A DNA stretch of 64,000 bases. It comes from Pseudanabaenaceae cyanobacterium SKYG29 (GTDB taxonomy: Bacteria; Cyanobacteriota; Cyanobacteriia; Pseudanabaenales; Pseudanabaenaceae). The stretch's first letter is position 1, and every line of letters begins with the position of its first letter. The notes under the pieces were generated by a model that did no database searches, was not told the DNA's origin, and saw nothing but the letters and a program-made list of their open reading frames with translations. This document shows, one piece after another, positions 47,330 through 56,399 of the stretch. The translations under genes were made by a program, and so were the position numbers. The DNA lies in assembly GCA_025055675.1 (NCBI GenBank), contig JANWWT010000002.1:124001-188000 (forward strand), in the 5' to 3' direction.

Positions 47330-47710
47330 ATGCTGGAAGTAGTGACAACCGATCGTGCGCCTGTACCTGTAGGTCCCTATAGTCAGGCAATCAAGGTCGA
47401 GGGGAAGTTTTTATTTTTGTCGGGACAGATTCCCCTTGATCCAGCCACAGGCAAGTTGGTAGAAGGGGATATAGGCACCCAAACAGAGCAGGTGATGGCA
47501 AATATTAGAGCAGTCCTGGCAGCGGCGGGGAGTAGTTTGGAGCAGATTGTCAAGACAACCATTTTTCTGGTGGATATGGCGGATTTTGGGCAGGTTAATC
47601 AGGTCTATGGCAAATATTTTAGCGAGCGTCCCCCTGCCCGTTCCTGCATTCAAGTTGCTGCTTTGCCTCTGGGGGCTAGAATTGAGATTGAGTGTATAGC
47701 GATGATCTGA
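47330..47710 (+). CDS. ridA: RidA-family enamine/imine deaminase
   Basis: A 126-residue protein of the YjgF/RidA family that hydrolyses reactive 2-iminoacids formed by PLP enzymes. VPVGPYSQAIKVEG near the N-terminus and the catalytic-Arg segment PARSCIQVAALPLGARIEIECIA (in two blocks, about 103-125) are intact. The start is ATG at 47330; a TTG two codons upstream is possible. trpS begins 6 bases after the stop, so both are probably co-transcribed. Confidence 0.94.
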   Translation: MLEVVTTDRAPVPVGPYSQAIKVEGKFLFLSGQIPLDPATGKLVEGDIGTQTEQVMANIRAVLAAAGSSLEQIVKTTIFLVDMADFGQVNQVYGKYFSERPPARSCIQVAALPLGARIEIECIAMI

Positions 47711-47716
47711 CACACA

Positions 47717-48724
47717 ATGGGCAAACGGGTACTATCTGGCGTACAACCAACGGGCAACCTACACATCGGCAACTATTTAGGCGCAATTCGCAACTGGGTA
47801 GAGTCCCAGGGAGAGTACGAAACTTTTTTTTGTGTCGTTGACCTCCATGCCATCACAGTACCCCATGACCCCCAATTGCTGACGGAGCACACCCGCACCA
47901 CGGCTGCCCTCTACCTGGCCTGCGGTATCGACCCCCAACTGTCTACGATCTTCGTCCAATCCCACATCCCTGCCCATAGCGAACTAGCCTGGTTACTCAA
48001 TTGCATTACCCCCCTCAACTGGCTGGAACGGATGATTCAGTTCAAAGAAAAAGCCATCAAACAGGGGGAAAACGTGGGGGTAGGTCTGTTGGACTATCCT
48101 GTGCTCATGGCAGCGGATATTTTGCTCTATGACACCGATCGCGTCCCTGTGGGAGAAGACCAGAAACAACATTTAGAATTGACACGGGACATTGCTCGCC
48201 GCTTTAATGACCAGTTTGGCGAAACTTTCAAAATTCCGGAACCGTTGATCCGCGCGGAAGGGGCACGGGTGATGAGTTTGCAAGACGGCACAGTGAAGAT
48301 GTCCAAATCCGATCCCTCTGACATGAGTCGCATCAACCTGTTGGATGACCCCGACACCATTGCTAAGAAAATTAAGCGCTGCAAGACTGACTCCATCCGT
48401 GAGATCACCTATGACCCCGATCGACCGGAAGCGATGAACCTTCTTACACTTTACCAAGTGCTGGGCGACAAAACAAAAGAGGAGGTGGAAAAAGATTGCA
48501 GCCAGATGCGGGGCTGGGGGGATTTCAAAGCAGCGTTAACTGAAGTTGTCGTTAGTCATCTTGCCCCCATCCAGCAGAAGTACAAAGCAGTCATCCAGGA
48601 AAAAGACTATCTGGAAGAGATTATCCGTGCTGGCACTGCTAAAGCAGAAGAGGTAGCTAACAGCACTCTCACCAGAGTCAAACAAGCCCTTGGTCTTTGG
48701 CTGAAAAAATCACTAGTTTCCTAG
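47717..48724 (+). CDS. trpS: Tryptophan-tRNA ligase
   Basis: A class I synthetase of 335 residues. The HIGH motif is PTGNLHIGNYLGAI (about 11-24), and the KMSKS motif is seen as VKMSKSDPSD at about 196-205. The cysteine-rich zinc form is absent, as usual for this subgroup. The stop TAG at 48722-48724 shares the CTAG palindrome with the stop of the opposite small gene. Complete. Confidence 0.96.
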   Translation: MGKRVLSGVQPTGNLHIGNYLGAIRNWVESQGEYETFFCVVDLHAITVPHDPQLLTEHTRTTAALYLACGIDPQLSTIFVQSHIPAHSELAWLLNCITPLNWLERMIQFKEKAIKQGENVGVGLLDYPVLMAADILLYDTDRVPVGEDQKQHLELTRDIARRFNDQFGETFKIPEPLIRAEGARVMSLQDGTVKMSKSDPSDMSRINLLDDPDTIAKKIKRCKTDSIREITYDPDRPEAMNLLTLYQVLGDKTKEEVEKDCSQMRGWGDFKAALTEVVVSHLAPIQQKYKAVIQEKDYLEEIIRAGTAKAEEVANSTLTRVKQALGLWLKKSLVS

Positions 48725-48909
48725 ACTTTGATCTTTGTTGTCTCTTCGCAGCCAAAGGGACTCTTGGCTAAACTACAAGCTTCCCAATTACCAGCGACAG
48801 GTACTTGTAATCTACGGCACATACCTCCCCGTGTACCCTGCGGTTCATAGAACCTACATAGATGGCAGTGAGTGACTTTGGGTGTATTTATTTCTTTCCA
48901 GGTTGGCAT
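48721..48909 (-). CDS. Small cysteine-rich cyanobacterial protein
   Basis: A 62-residue protein with a four-cysteine pattern: CHLCRFYEP (residues 15-23), MCRRLQVPV and EACSLAKSPFGC. Spacing suggests a small metal-binding (zinc or Fe-S) fold. The mid segment RFYEPQGTRGGMCRRL appears conserved among cyanobacteria, to my recollection; the role is unknown. It converges with trpS, sharing 4 bases. Confidence 0.65.
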   Translation of the reverse strand: MPTWKEINTPKVTHCHLCRFYEPQGTRGGMCRRLQVPVAGNWEACSLAKSPFGCEETTKIKV

Positions 48910-49102
48910 TGGATAGTGATATGTTATGCAATTTTACCATATTGGCTCATCATAGATAAGTCTTGGCAGGAGATGCATTTTTTTAATAATTTCTTCCGAT
49001 CGGCGTGATTGGGGTCACAATAAGTAATACTAACTAGAACTTACTCCTGTGGTAGAAGGGGGTTTTGTGTGTATCCTGTTAGTTTAGCGTTGAGTTAAGA
49101 CT

Positions 49103-50017
49103 TTGGATTTCCTGCGTTCCCAAGCGATCGGTTTATACCTAGAGCAACCTGTTACCTGGCTGCACAAAATTGATGCCCGAGTAAAGATTCTCTGGGTTTT
49201 GAGTTTATTAATTTCCCCGATTTTGGCAAATAATTACTGGCGGGTAGGGATGGTATTATTACTTATTCTCGTTACCCTATCTACAGGGCTACCAATGCGG
49301 GTATGGAAGCAACAGATGGGGATATTACTGTTACTAGCAGCTCTGACCTACACGATTGCTATTTTCTCGGGTGATGCCCTTTTGCTCAATCCCCAGCCCC
49401 GCCGTCCTACCTCCGAATTTATTACCTATGTCCCCAATCGAGGCAAAAGTTGTCCCCAACCCCAACCAACAAATTATTGTTATACTCTCTTTAAGGTAGG
49501 GCGTTTACAGATTACGCGGCGCTCCCAGGATTTGGCTGTGCGCATTAGCACGGTGATCTTTACTTATACCTATGCCCCAACGCTATTTCTGTTAGTGACT
49601 GCTACAGAAGAGATTACCGCGGCAATTACTTTTTTGGCTGCCCCTCTGCGATTTCTTGGTGTGCCTGTTGCTGAATTGGCTTTAACTTTAACCCTAGCTT
49701 TAAGGTTTATTCCCCTGGTAATTGAAGAGGTACAAAATCTGGCTCGGGCTGTGCGGACCCGTTCCATAAATTGGCGTAAGTTGGGCTACAGGCGATCGGT
49801 GGAAACTCTGATAATTTTAATAGAAAGATTTCTGCGCAATTTGTTTGACCGATCGGACCAGATTGCCAAGGCAATGATTTTACGGGGTTTTACTGATGCC
49901 CATCACCATCAATCTAACTGGATTAAGTTGCAATTGCAATGGGGGGATATTATGTTAATAATTTTAGCCGTTGTATTCTGGGCAATCAGGTTAATGATTT
50001 CCCTCCCTGTTGTTTAA
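49103..50017 (+). CDS. Energy-coupling factor transporter T-component (EcfT/CbiQ type)
   Basis: A 304-residue membrane protein. Helices at about 28-48, 52-68, 73-90, 150-172, 180-205 and the C-terminal segment. The coupling helices contain ARVKILWVLSLL near the start and ARAVRTRSINWRK plus KAMILRGFT, the A-R-G-type motifs of EcfT. It docks ATPases and S-components for vitamin or metal import. No S-component or ATPase is next to it. The start is TTG at 49103; no ATG fits. It converges with the nuclease gene, overlapping by 32 bases. Confidence 0.82.
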   Translation: MDFLRSQAIGLYLEQPVTWLHKIDARVKILWVLSLLISPILANNYWRVGMVLLLILVTLSTGLPMRVWKQQMGILLLLAALTYTIAIFSGDALLLNPQPRRPTSEFITYVPNRGKSCPQPQPTNYCYTLFKVGRLQITRRSQDLAVRISTVIFTYTYAPTLFLLVTATEEITAAITFLAAPLRFLGVPVAELALTLTLALRFIPLVIEEVQNLARAVRTRSINWRKLGYRRSVETLIILIERFLRNLFDRSDQIAKAMILRGFTDAHHHQSNWIKLQLQWGDIMLIILAVVFWAIRLMISLPVV

Positions 50018-50609
50018 GGCGGAAATGTTCGCTGGGAGTGAGGCGCAGGGGATTGCGGGGGTCCCAAATACCTAGACCTAGGATACGGGCACGAGCTTGG
50101 GCATTTTCCAGTAACTTTTGATACCGATTGTTGGGGGGTCTGACATCCGCTAATACGTAGCCCTCTTCTACCAAGATGAGATTGACCAATCTGCCATCTG
50201 CCCAAATGTAACCTAATAAACGATTGCTGTCATCTATCTCTTCTGCATCTTTTTCTAATAAGAAAGGGTCACCCCCCACTAGTTCTTCTAAACGACTGCG
50301 GGCCGCTAAACCCCAGGGGTCTTGATCAAGGGCAGGAGCACTGATGCCAATTAAACGGATGCGCTTTCTCTGATTAGAACCGACCGGCACTGCCTCGATC
50401 GTTTGCCCGCTGATTATCCGTTTTGCCTGCCAGGATTCCTGGTTTTGGGGTTTGGGTTTGCCCAAGACATCGAGGGCTATATTGGTACCACCACAAAGAA
50501 GAAGTCCCCCTGCTAGGAAGACTAAACGGCGAGTTAGTACGGAATCTGTCAACATCCTGCTGCCAAGAGCCAACAACTTGTGTTTATTTTTAGCACTTTC
50601 CCATGTCAC
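49986..50609 (-). CDS. Thermonuclease (SNase)-like protein, membrane-anchored
   Basis: A 207-residue protein with an N-terminal hydrophobic segment (RRLVFLAGGLLLCGGTNIAL, about 27-46) and a staphylococcal-nuclease domain. GQTIEAVPVG and IRLIGISAPALDQD hold the fold. The catalytic Arg/Glu positions are partly changed: the usual VRLxGIDAPE is IRLIGISAPAL, and the later Glu-Arg pair is not clear, so activity is uncertain. The start is GTG at 50609, overlapping the upstream stop in GTGA; an ATG at 50555 is an alternative. Confidence 0.7.
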   Translation of the reverse strand: MTWESAKNKHKLLALGSRMLTDSVLTRRLVFLAGGLLLCGGTNIALDVLGKPKPQNQESWQAKRIISGQTIEAVPVGSNQRKRIRLIGISAPALDQDPWGLAARSRLEELVGGDPFLLEKDAEEIDDSNRLLGYIWADGRLVNLILVEEGYVLADVRPPNNRYQKLLENAQARARILGLGIWDPRNPLRLTPSEHFRLKQQGGKSLT

Positions 50610-51226
50610 AGCGTCTTAGAAGGCAGCAAAAAATGCAGGAGAATAGGAAATACTTGGTCGAGGTCTGCTGGCACACGGTAAAGATTTAAGTCCTGTTGGA
50701 TTAATTTCTGCGGGCGGTCTAAAATGCCAAATTGCCAGATGTTGCCTGTAGTAACTGCACCTAAAATTTGGGGTTGTTGATTTTCTAGCCACTGATCGAG
50801 GGCAATCAGCTCTGCTGTCAGTTGACTAAATCCTCTACTGAGGTCAGCTTGCTTAGCTTCAATAATAACTACAGCCTGCTCTGCCTCTATATGATAATCA
50901 ATAATTCCCTGTAGTTGGTCATTCAATTTAAGGCTGTATTCTACTCTTAATCTTGCTTTGGTGTAGTAAATCAACTCACTGATAATTGGTGCAATCATAA
51001 ATTCGCGCCGAGCTGTTTCATTCTCCAATTCTAGGTAGGGCAATATGTCTTGAATCCTCTGCCGCAAGAGCTCTAATCTGTCTATGTCAACAGCGTACGC
51101 TGGTAAGCAGAGATGTAGTTTTTGAAAATTATAACCAAATTCTTGGGCAAGCTCCCGTGGAATTATGCCCATCTCAAAGTAATTGCTAAAGGTGTAAGAA
51201 CGATCGAGTAGTAGCTTTCTCGCCAT
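50606..51226 (-). CDS. PD-(D/E)XK nuclease-like protein
   Basis: A 206-residue protein. The core has GIIDYHIEAEQAVVIIEAKQ (residues 108-127), where Asp111 and Glu124-x-Lys126 form the D...ExK nuclease motif. Helices upstream (LELLRQRIQDILPYLELEN) and the late QILGAVTTGNIWQFG complete an alpha/beta fold of the restriction-endonuclease type. Similar genes are common in cyanobacteria and usually solitary. There is no methylase next to it. The stop overlaps the GTG of the next gene. The target is unknown. Confidence 0.65.
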   Translation of the reverse strand: MARKLLLDRSYTFSNYFEMGIIPRELAQEFGYNFQKLHLCLPAYAVDIDRLELLRQRIQDILPYLELENETARREFMIAPIISELIYYTKARLRVEYSLKLNDQLQGIIDYHIEAEQAVVIIEAKQADLSRGFSQLTAELIALDQWLENQQPQILGAVTTGNIWQFGILDRPQKLIQQDLNLYRVPADLDQVFPILLHFLLPSKTL

Positions 51227-51232
51227 AGTTTA

Positions 51233-52417
51233 CTACCCATGAAACCCAATACCTGCTGCTGCCCACCGATCGATCGCCTCTCCTAATCTATCGGGATTAG
51301 CAATCAAACTAATGCGCACATAACCTTCGCCGCCGGAGCCAAAAGCATTACCTGGTGTCACTACTACGCCAGTAGTTTTTAAGCTATGCAGGGCAAAATC
51401 CGTGGAAGAAAAACCGCTAGGACAGGGAACCCATAGATACATAGTGGCTTTAGTTTTTTCCAGTTGCCAGCCCAATTTGTTGAGGCGTTCAATTAAAAAG
51501 TCCCGCCGTGTTTGATAGCGCTTTCTTACCTCCTCTAGGTAGGATTCTGGTAAATTTAGGGCAGTCTCCGCCGCGGCTTGAATGGCAGCAAAAATACCAT
51601 AGTCTAGGTTAGTTTTTAGGGACCTTAATTGCTGAATGACATGGCTATTCCCCACGACAAAGCCCACACGCCACCCTGCCATATTGTAGGTTTTGGACAT
51701 AGTGTGAAACTCTACCCCCACTTCCTTAGCCCCAGGAATTTCTAACAGGCTAGTGGGACGATACCCATCAAAGGACAACTCGGCATAACAGAGGTCATGG
51801 ACTAATAAAATTCTGTGCCTATGGGCAAATTCAACTGCATCAACAAATAAAGACCGGGGAGCCACAGCCGCCGTGGGATTGTGGGGATAGTTGAAGTAGA
51901 GTAATTTAGCCCGATCGGCAATTTCTGCAGGAATACTGTGCAGGTCAATGAGCCAATTATTGGGGGCAGTGAGTAACATTTCATAAATTTGGGCACCAGC
52001 AATGAGAGGACCGCGAAAGTGGGCAGGATAGGCAGGACTGGGTACTAATACCAAATCCCCCGGATTGACAAAGGCTAACGCCAAATGGGTAAGACCTTCT
52101 TTGGAACCAATCAGCGGCAAAATCTCACTGTCTGGGTCAAGCTGGACACCGTAGTGGCGATAATACCAACGGGCAATGGATTGGCGGAAATTTGCCGTGC
52201 CCTCGAAGGGGGGATAACCGTGATTCTGTCTGTCTTGGATGGCTTGCACCGCTCGATCGATAATCGGCTGGGGTGGTGGTCCATCAGGGTTGCCCATGCC
52301 CAAGTCAATTAAATCCAAACCCTCCTCCCGCGCCCGTAGTTTCAATTCCTCTAAGCGGGCAAAGACATAGGTAGGTAAGCTCGCCAACCGATCGGCAGGT
52401 TTTAGCCAAGTTTGCAT
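51233..52417 (-). CDS. Class I PLP aminotransferase (aspartate/alanine/diaminopimelate type)
   Basis: A fold-type I aminotransferase of 394 residues (start ATG 52417, MQTWLKPADRLASLPTY). LIDLGMGNPDGPPP near residue 36, YPPFEGTANFRQSIA, NYPHNPTAAV with the cofactor Asn and the PLP-lysine in HTMSKTYNMAGWRVGF (about 246) are all present. The C-terminal substrate Arg is in YVRISLIA. Substrate choice (Asp, Ala, LL-DAP or Glu) cannot be decided by eye. The longer frame reaching 52489 overlaps sppA and is rejected. Confidence 0.85.
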   Translation of the reverse strand: MQTWLKPADRLASLPTYVFARLEELKLRAREEGLDLIDLGMGNPDGPPPQPIIDRAVQAIQDRQNHGYPPFEGTANFRQSIARWYYRHYGVQLDPDSEILPLIGSKEGLTHLALAFVNPGDLVLVPSPAYPAHFRGPLIAGAQIYEMLLTAPNNWLIDLHSIPAEIADRAKLLYFNYPHNPTAAVAPRSLFVDAVEFAHRHRILLVHDLCYAELSFDGYRPTSLLEIPGAKEVGVEFHTMSKTYNMAGWRVGFVVGNSHVIQQLRSLKTNLDYGIFAAIQAAAETALNLPESYLEEVRKRYQTRRDFLIERLNKLGWQLEKTKATMYLWVPCPSGFSSTDFALHSLKTTGVVVTPGNAFGSGGEGYVRISLIANPDRLGEAIDRWAAAGIGFHG

Positions 52418-52430
52418 TAACGCTCCATCC

Positions 52431-53234
52431 TCAACAACTGCCCCAACCCCGCCACAACCACAGAGGCATACCGCTGGTTTCCAGTTCAAACCGTAACCGC
52501 TGCCAGACTTCCGCGCTCCCCGGTAGGAAACGATTCAGCAAAGGCTTGGGAGGCTTTATAGTATAAAACTTTGCTGTTTTGGGGTCTAGTCCCGCTAACT
52601 CCGCCGCCCATAATCTGGCATCCTCCTCTGAACCCAGGCGATCGACTAAACCTAACTCTAACCCCTGCTGTCCTGTAAACACTCTGCCATCAGCAAAAGC
52701 CCGCACCGCTTCCTCTGTCATCTTTCTGGCTTCCGCCACTACTCGCACAAACTGCTGGAAACTGCTGTCAATTAACTGCTGCAAAATAGCAATCTCTTCC
52801 GGTGTCGCAGGACGATCGAAGGCCAAAATATCTTTGTAGGGGCCCGATTTCACGACTTTGAAAGAAACTCCCACCTTATCCAGCAGTCGCTCCAGATTGT
52901 TCCCCCGCAAAATCACGCCAATGCTGCCCGTAATCGAGCCGGGGTTGGCCATGATGTACTGTGCTCCCATAGCTACATAAACTCCCCCGGAGGCAGAAAT
53001 ATTGCCAAAGCTGGCAACCACCTTCATCTTGGACTGTAACCGCCGCAGCGCTTCGTATATCTCATGGGAGTCAACTACCGTCCCTCCAGGGCTATCAATG
53101 CGTACGACCAAGGCGGGGAATTTTTGTTTCTCTACCTTCTCTAAGGACTCTAGGGTGCGATCGCGCATGTTCCGATCGATCGGTCCAATGATTTCAATCC
53201 GCGCTATCTGCTTGTTTTTGAACCATCCCAACAT
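52431..53234 (-). CDS. sppA: Signal peptide peptidase SppA, short form
   Basis: A serine-lysine membrane protease that degrades cleaved signal peptides. The 267 residues show LVVRIDSPGGTVVDSHEIY, ASGGVYVAMGAQYIMANPGS, the nucleophile Ser in GSITGSIGVI and the catalytic Lys in KSGPYKDI. There is no strong N-terminal membrane helix. I start at the ATG at 53234 (MLGWFKNK); the longer frame upstream overlaps gatA and is a shadow. Spacing of 13 bases to the aminotransferase suggests co-transcription. Confidence 0.92.
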   Translation of the reverse strand: MLGWFKNKQIARIEIIGPIDRNMRDRTLESLEKVEKQKFPALVVRIDSPGGTVVDSHEIYEALRRLQSKMKVVASFGNISASGGVYVAMGAQYIMANPGSITGSIGVILRGNNLERLLDKVGVSFKVVKSGPYKDILAFDRPATPEEIAILQQLIDSSFQQFVRVVAEARKMTEEAVRAFADGRVFTGQQGLELGLVDRLGSEEDARLWAAELAGLDPKTAKFYTIKPPKPLLNRFLPGSAEVWQRLRFELETSGMPLWLWRGWGSC

Positions 53235-53239
53235 AAGAA

Positions 53240-54703
53240 TTAACCTAGCACAGGGAAGGGCTGTTTGTGCCAAGGCGTGGACTGTTCGTAGGCATAAGCC
53301 ACCTGTAAAAGTAGGTCCTCTCGCAGGACGTTGGCAATAATTTGTAAACCGATCGGTAACCCTTCTTTGCTGAAGCCACAGGGCAAACTGAGGGCAGGTA
53401 GACCCGCTAAATTGACAGGAATAGTCATCAAATCTGAGAGGTACATACTGAGGGGGTCGTTGGTTTTGCTGCCCGCGGGGAAGGCAGGGGAAGGAGTTGT
53501 AGGACAAATGAGCACATCCACTTGACTAAACGCCCGCTCAAAGTCCTGTTTAATCAATGTCCGCACCTTTTGCGCCTTTAGGTAGTAGGCATCATAGTAG
53601 CCCGCCGATAGGACATAGGTGCCAATCATGATCCGTCGTTTCACCTCTGCCCCAAAGCCCTCATCCCGCGTTTTACCGTACATTTCCAGAAGATTTTTGG
53701 CTTCTGCCCTGAGACCGTATTTCACACCGTCATAGCGCGCCAGGTTAGCCGAAGCTTCCGAAGGAGCAATGATGTAGTAAGTGGCAATCCCGTACTGAAA
53801 GCGCGGGCAAGAAACTTCTTCTACCACTGCCCCCATACTCTCTAGGTGTTTGATGGCTGCCCCGATCGCTTCTGCCACTTCTGGATCGAGGCCCGCCCCC
53901 ATCGTTTCCTTGATCACACCGATTTTTTTCCCTGGCAAAGATTGGGTTAAATCAGGAGTCAACAGACTGGTGTAATCAGGAATAGGCACGTTTAGACTAG
54001 TGGAGTCTTTGGGGTCATGCCCCGCTATCGCCTGCAACAAAAGGGCACAGTCTTCTACGGTACGGGCAAAAGGTCCCACCTGGTCGAGAGAGGAAGCAAA
54101 GGCAATCAGGCCAAATCGGGATACTAGTCCATAGGTAGGTTTTAGCCCAACGACACCGCAAAAGGCGGCGGGTTGACGGATTGACCCCCCCGTGTCGGAA
54201 CCGATGGCAAGGGGAGCTTGGTTACCTCCCACTGCTGCTGCTGATCCCCCCGACGAACCACCAGGCACACATTCTAATTTCCACGGGTTAGCTGTAATGT
54301 GGAAGGCAGAATTTTCCGTGGAACTGCCCATAGCAAATTCATCCAGATTGGTCTTGCCCACCATGACTGTTCCTGCCTGCTGTAATCTAGCTGTCACCGT
54401 GGACTCAAAAGGAGGGACGAAATTTGCCAAAATGCGGGAAGCGCAGGTAGTGGCTATGCCCTGGGTACACAGATTGTCCTTGATGGCGATCGGTACACCC
54501 GCTAGGGGGGAAAGAGTTTCACCTTTGCTGATTTTGCGGTCTACCTGCTGCGCTTGCTCTAGGGCTACTTCTGGCGTAAGGCGGATAAAACTGCGCAACT
54601 GGGGTTCTGAGCGCTGGATATAGTCCAAATACTCTTGGGTGATTTCCACCGCCGATCGTTCTTTCTTATGCAGCCAGGATTGAATTTGCCGAACAGTATA
54701 CAT
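53240..54703 (-). CDS. gatA: Asp-tRNA(Asn)/Glu-tRNA(Gln) amidotransferase subunit A
   Basis: Converts misacylated Glu-tRNA(Gln) or Asp-tRNA(Asn) to the correct amide. The 487 residues have the amidase Ser-cisSer-Lys triad: Lys75 (VPIAIKDN), Ser150 ([12 protein letters not shown]) and Ser174 ([12 protein letters not shown]). The start is ATG at 54703 (MYTVRQIQ); the upstream extension to 54736 is unlikely. The start lies 80 bases from the divergent AsnB-like gene, so both may share a control region. sppA begins 5 bases after its stop. Confidence 0.95.
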   Translation of the reverse strand: MYTVRQIQSWLHKKERSAVEITQEYLDYIQRSEPQLRSFIRLTPEVALEQAQQVDRKISKGETLSPLAGVPIAIKDNLCTQGIATTCASRILANFVPPFESTVTARLQQAGTVMVGKTNLDEFAMGSSTENSAFHITANPWKLECVPGGSSGGSAAAVGGNQAPLAIGSDTGGSIRQPAAFCGVVGLKPTYGLVSRFGLIAFASSLDQVGPFARTVEDCALLLQAIAGHDPKDSTSLNVPIPDYTSLLTPDLTQSLPGKKIGVIKETMGAGLDPEVAEAIGAAIKHLESMGAVVEEVSCPRFQYGIATYYIIAPSEASANLARYDGVKYGLRAEAKNLLEMYGKTRDEGFGAEVKRRIMIGTYVLSAGYYDAYYLKAQKVRTLIKQDFERAFSQVDVLICPTTPSPAFPAGSKTNDPLSMYLSDLMTIPVNLAGLPALSLPCGFSKEGLPIGLQIIANVLREDLLLQVAYAYEQSTPWHKQPFPVLG

Positions 54704-54782
54704 AGCCCTTTTGTCGCTGGGTTTTAATCTTAGCACGGTTCTTAGAATTTATACTGATGCTTACCCGCAGGCAGAGAAATCT

Positions 54783-56399
54783 ATGGCTATTACACATCCA
54801 GGAAAAAGTTGGTTAGTGGGTTTCGGTCAGGTTAAACCAGAAAATTGTCTATGGCACGATCGGGGGAAGGTGGCTATTTGGGGGTCAGGAAAGGAGATAG
54901 TTTTTTCACCCAATCGTCGTTTTGTGCTAGTGGGAGAGACAACAGGGGAAGTAGGCATTGATGAGATTATCAGGCAGTGGGAAGAGAGAGGGATAGACAG
55001 TTTTAGTAGCAGTAAATCTTTTTTCGCCTTGGTGATTTGGGATTGTCAGGAACAGGTACTTTACTTATGTCGGGATGGCGTAGGCGGCAAAACTTTATAC
55101 TACACTGATGACGGCAAAACCCTGTGGATTGCCCCCCGTCTAAAAACACTATTGCCCTATCACAAACGGGAAATTAATGTAGTGGCATTGAGGGATTACT
55201 TATGTTGTGCTTTTGTCCCTGGTACCCAAACAATGTGGCAGCATGTACAGGAACTATCCCCTGGCACTGTTTTATGTTTACCTAAGCAGGAAATTAAAAT
55301 ATTCTGGCAACCTATCTCTCAAGTTAGCACCAATAAATACCAAGACTTAAACTCCTGTGCTACAGAGTTACTGGAATTACTAACTCAAATAGTCCAGGAA
55401 AAACTACCTAGTCAGACTCCAGTTGGTGTGTTTTTGTCAGGGGGAATAGATTCCAGTGCTGTCACTGCTCTGGCTGCTAAACTGCATAGGGAAAAAGTTA
55501 TCTGCTATTCTATCCATTTCGGCAAGGATTTACCCAATGAGTTGTATTTTTCCAGTCTAGTGGCTAAACATTATGGGTTAGAACATAGGTTACTAGAAAT
55601 TAGTTTTCAGGATATGTGGCAGTATTTGCCAGAGACTATGGCATTACTAGACAACCCGATCGGTGATCCTCTCACTGTCCCCAATCTTTTATTGGCAAAA
55701 CTAGCCCAACAATCTGTCAGTGTGGTATTGAATGGTGAGGGGGGAGACCCCTGTTTTGGTGGACCTAAAAACCAACCTATGCTTCTCAGTCAGGTTTACG
55801 GTGGGAGTTTAGTTAGTTGTTATGCCCGATCGTTTCAAAAATGCTTTGACGATTTACCCCATTTATTGCGACCAGAGATTTGGGCACTGGTAAAAGATGC
55901 TCCCTTCTTTTTTGGGCCCGACCTCAACACAGATATAGAGCTTTTACAGAGATTATTTTTAATCAATATCAAATACAAAGGGGCTAATCATATCCTGACT
56001 AAGGTCAACAATTTACTCAGTGCTGTGGGACTGCAAGGGCGATCACCCATGTTTGACCCACGTATAGTAGATTTTAGTTTGAGTATTCCCGTTGAGTACA
56101 AAGTTTCTGGAGCAGAAGAAAAAACTGTCCTCAAACAAGCTATGGTCAATTTGTTACCACAGGCGATAATTCATCGTCCCAAGAGTGGCATGATGGTACC
56201 AGTCCAACTAGGCTTCCAAAAATACTGGCACAGACAAGCGAAAGATTTGTTGCTGAGAAAAAATGCCGCTATTGCCGAGTATCTAAGACCAGAAGTTATC
56301 CGATCGTGGTTAGACTATAAGGGCGATCCCTGGCGACGCTATGGTATTAAACTATGGCTATTAGTCAGTTTAGAAATCTGGCTACAACAAAATCGCTAA
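54783..56399 (+). CDS. Asparagine-synthetase-like amide ligase without glutaminase Cys (second copy)
   Basis: A 538-residue protein. The C-terminal synthetase domain has the ATP-pyrophosphatase loop SGGIDS (219-224), VVLNGEGGD (317-322) and the late RSPMFDPRIVDFSLSIP block of AsnB. The N-terminal half keeps a degenerate Ntn glutaminase fold (FFALVIWD, DGVGGKTLYYTDDG, LSPGT), but the protein starts MAITHP, so the catalytic Cys2 is missing and Gln hydrolysis is not possible. The start is ATG at 54783; an upstream start at 54711 would not restore Cys2. Its stop directly abuts the stop of the membrane gene on the other strand. Probably a ligase joining a carboxylate to an amine, like beta-lactam synthetase. 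Confidence 0.85.
   Translation: MAITHPGKSWLVGFGQVKPENCLWHDRGKVAIWGSGKEIVFSPNRRFVLVGETTGEVGIDEIIRQWEERGIDSFSSSKSFFALVIWDCQEQVLYLCRDGVGGKTLYYTDDGKTLWIAPRLKTLLPYHKREINVVALRDYLCCAFVPGTQTMWQHVQELSPGTVLCLPKQEIKIFWQPISQVSTNKYQDLNSCATELLELLTQIVQEKLPSQTPVGVFLSGGIDSSAVTALAAKLHREKVICYSIHFGKDLPNELYFSSLVAKHYGLEHRLLEISFQDMWQYLPETMALLDNPIGDPLTVPNLLLAKLAQQSVSVVLNGEGGDPCFGGPKNQPMLLSQVYGGSLVSCYARSFQKCFDDLPHLLRPEIWALVKDAPFFFGPDLNTDIELLQRLFLINIKYKGANHILTKVNNLLSAVGLQGRSPMFDPRIVDFSLSIPVEYKVSGAEEKTVLKQAMVNLLPQAIIHRPKSGMMVPVQLGFQKYWHRQAKDLLLRKNAAIAEYLRPEVIRSWLDYKGDPWRRYGIKLWLLVSLEIWLQQNR

Noticed and set aside
53235-53507. N-terminal extension of sppA
   Set aside because: The extra 91 codons overlap gatA and have no SppA similarity; the ATG at 53234 fits the family start.
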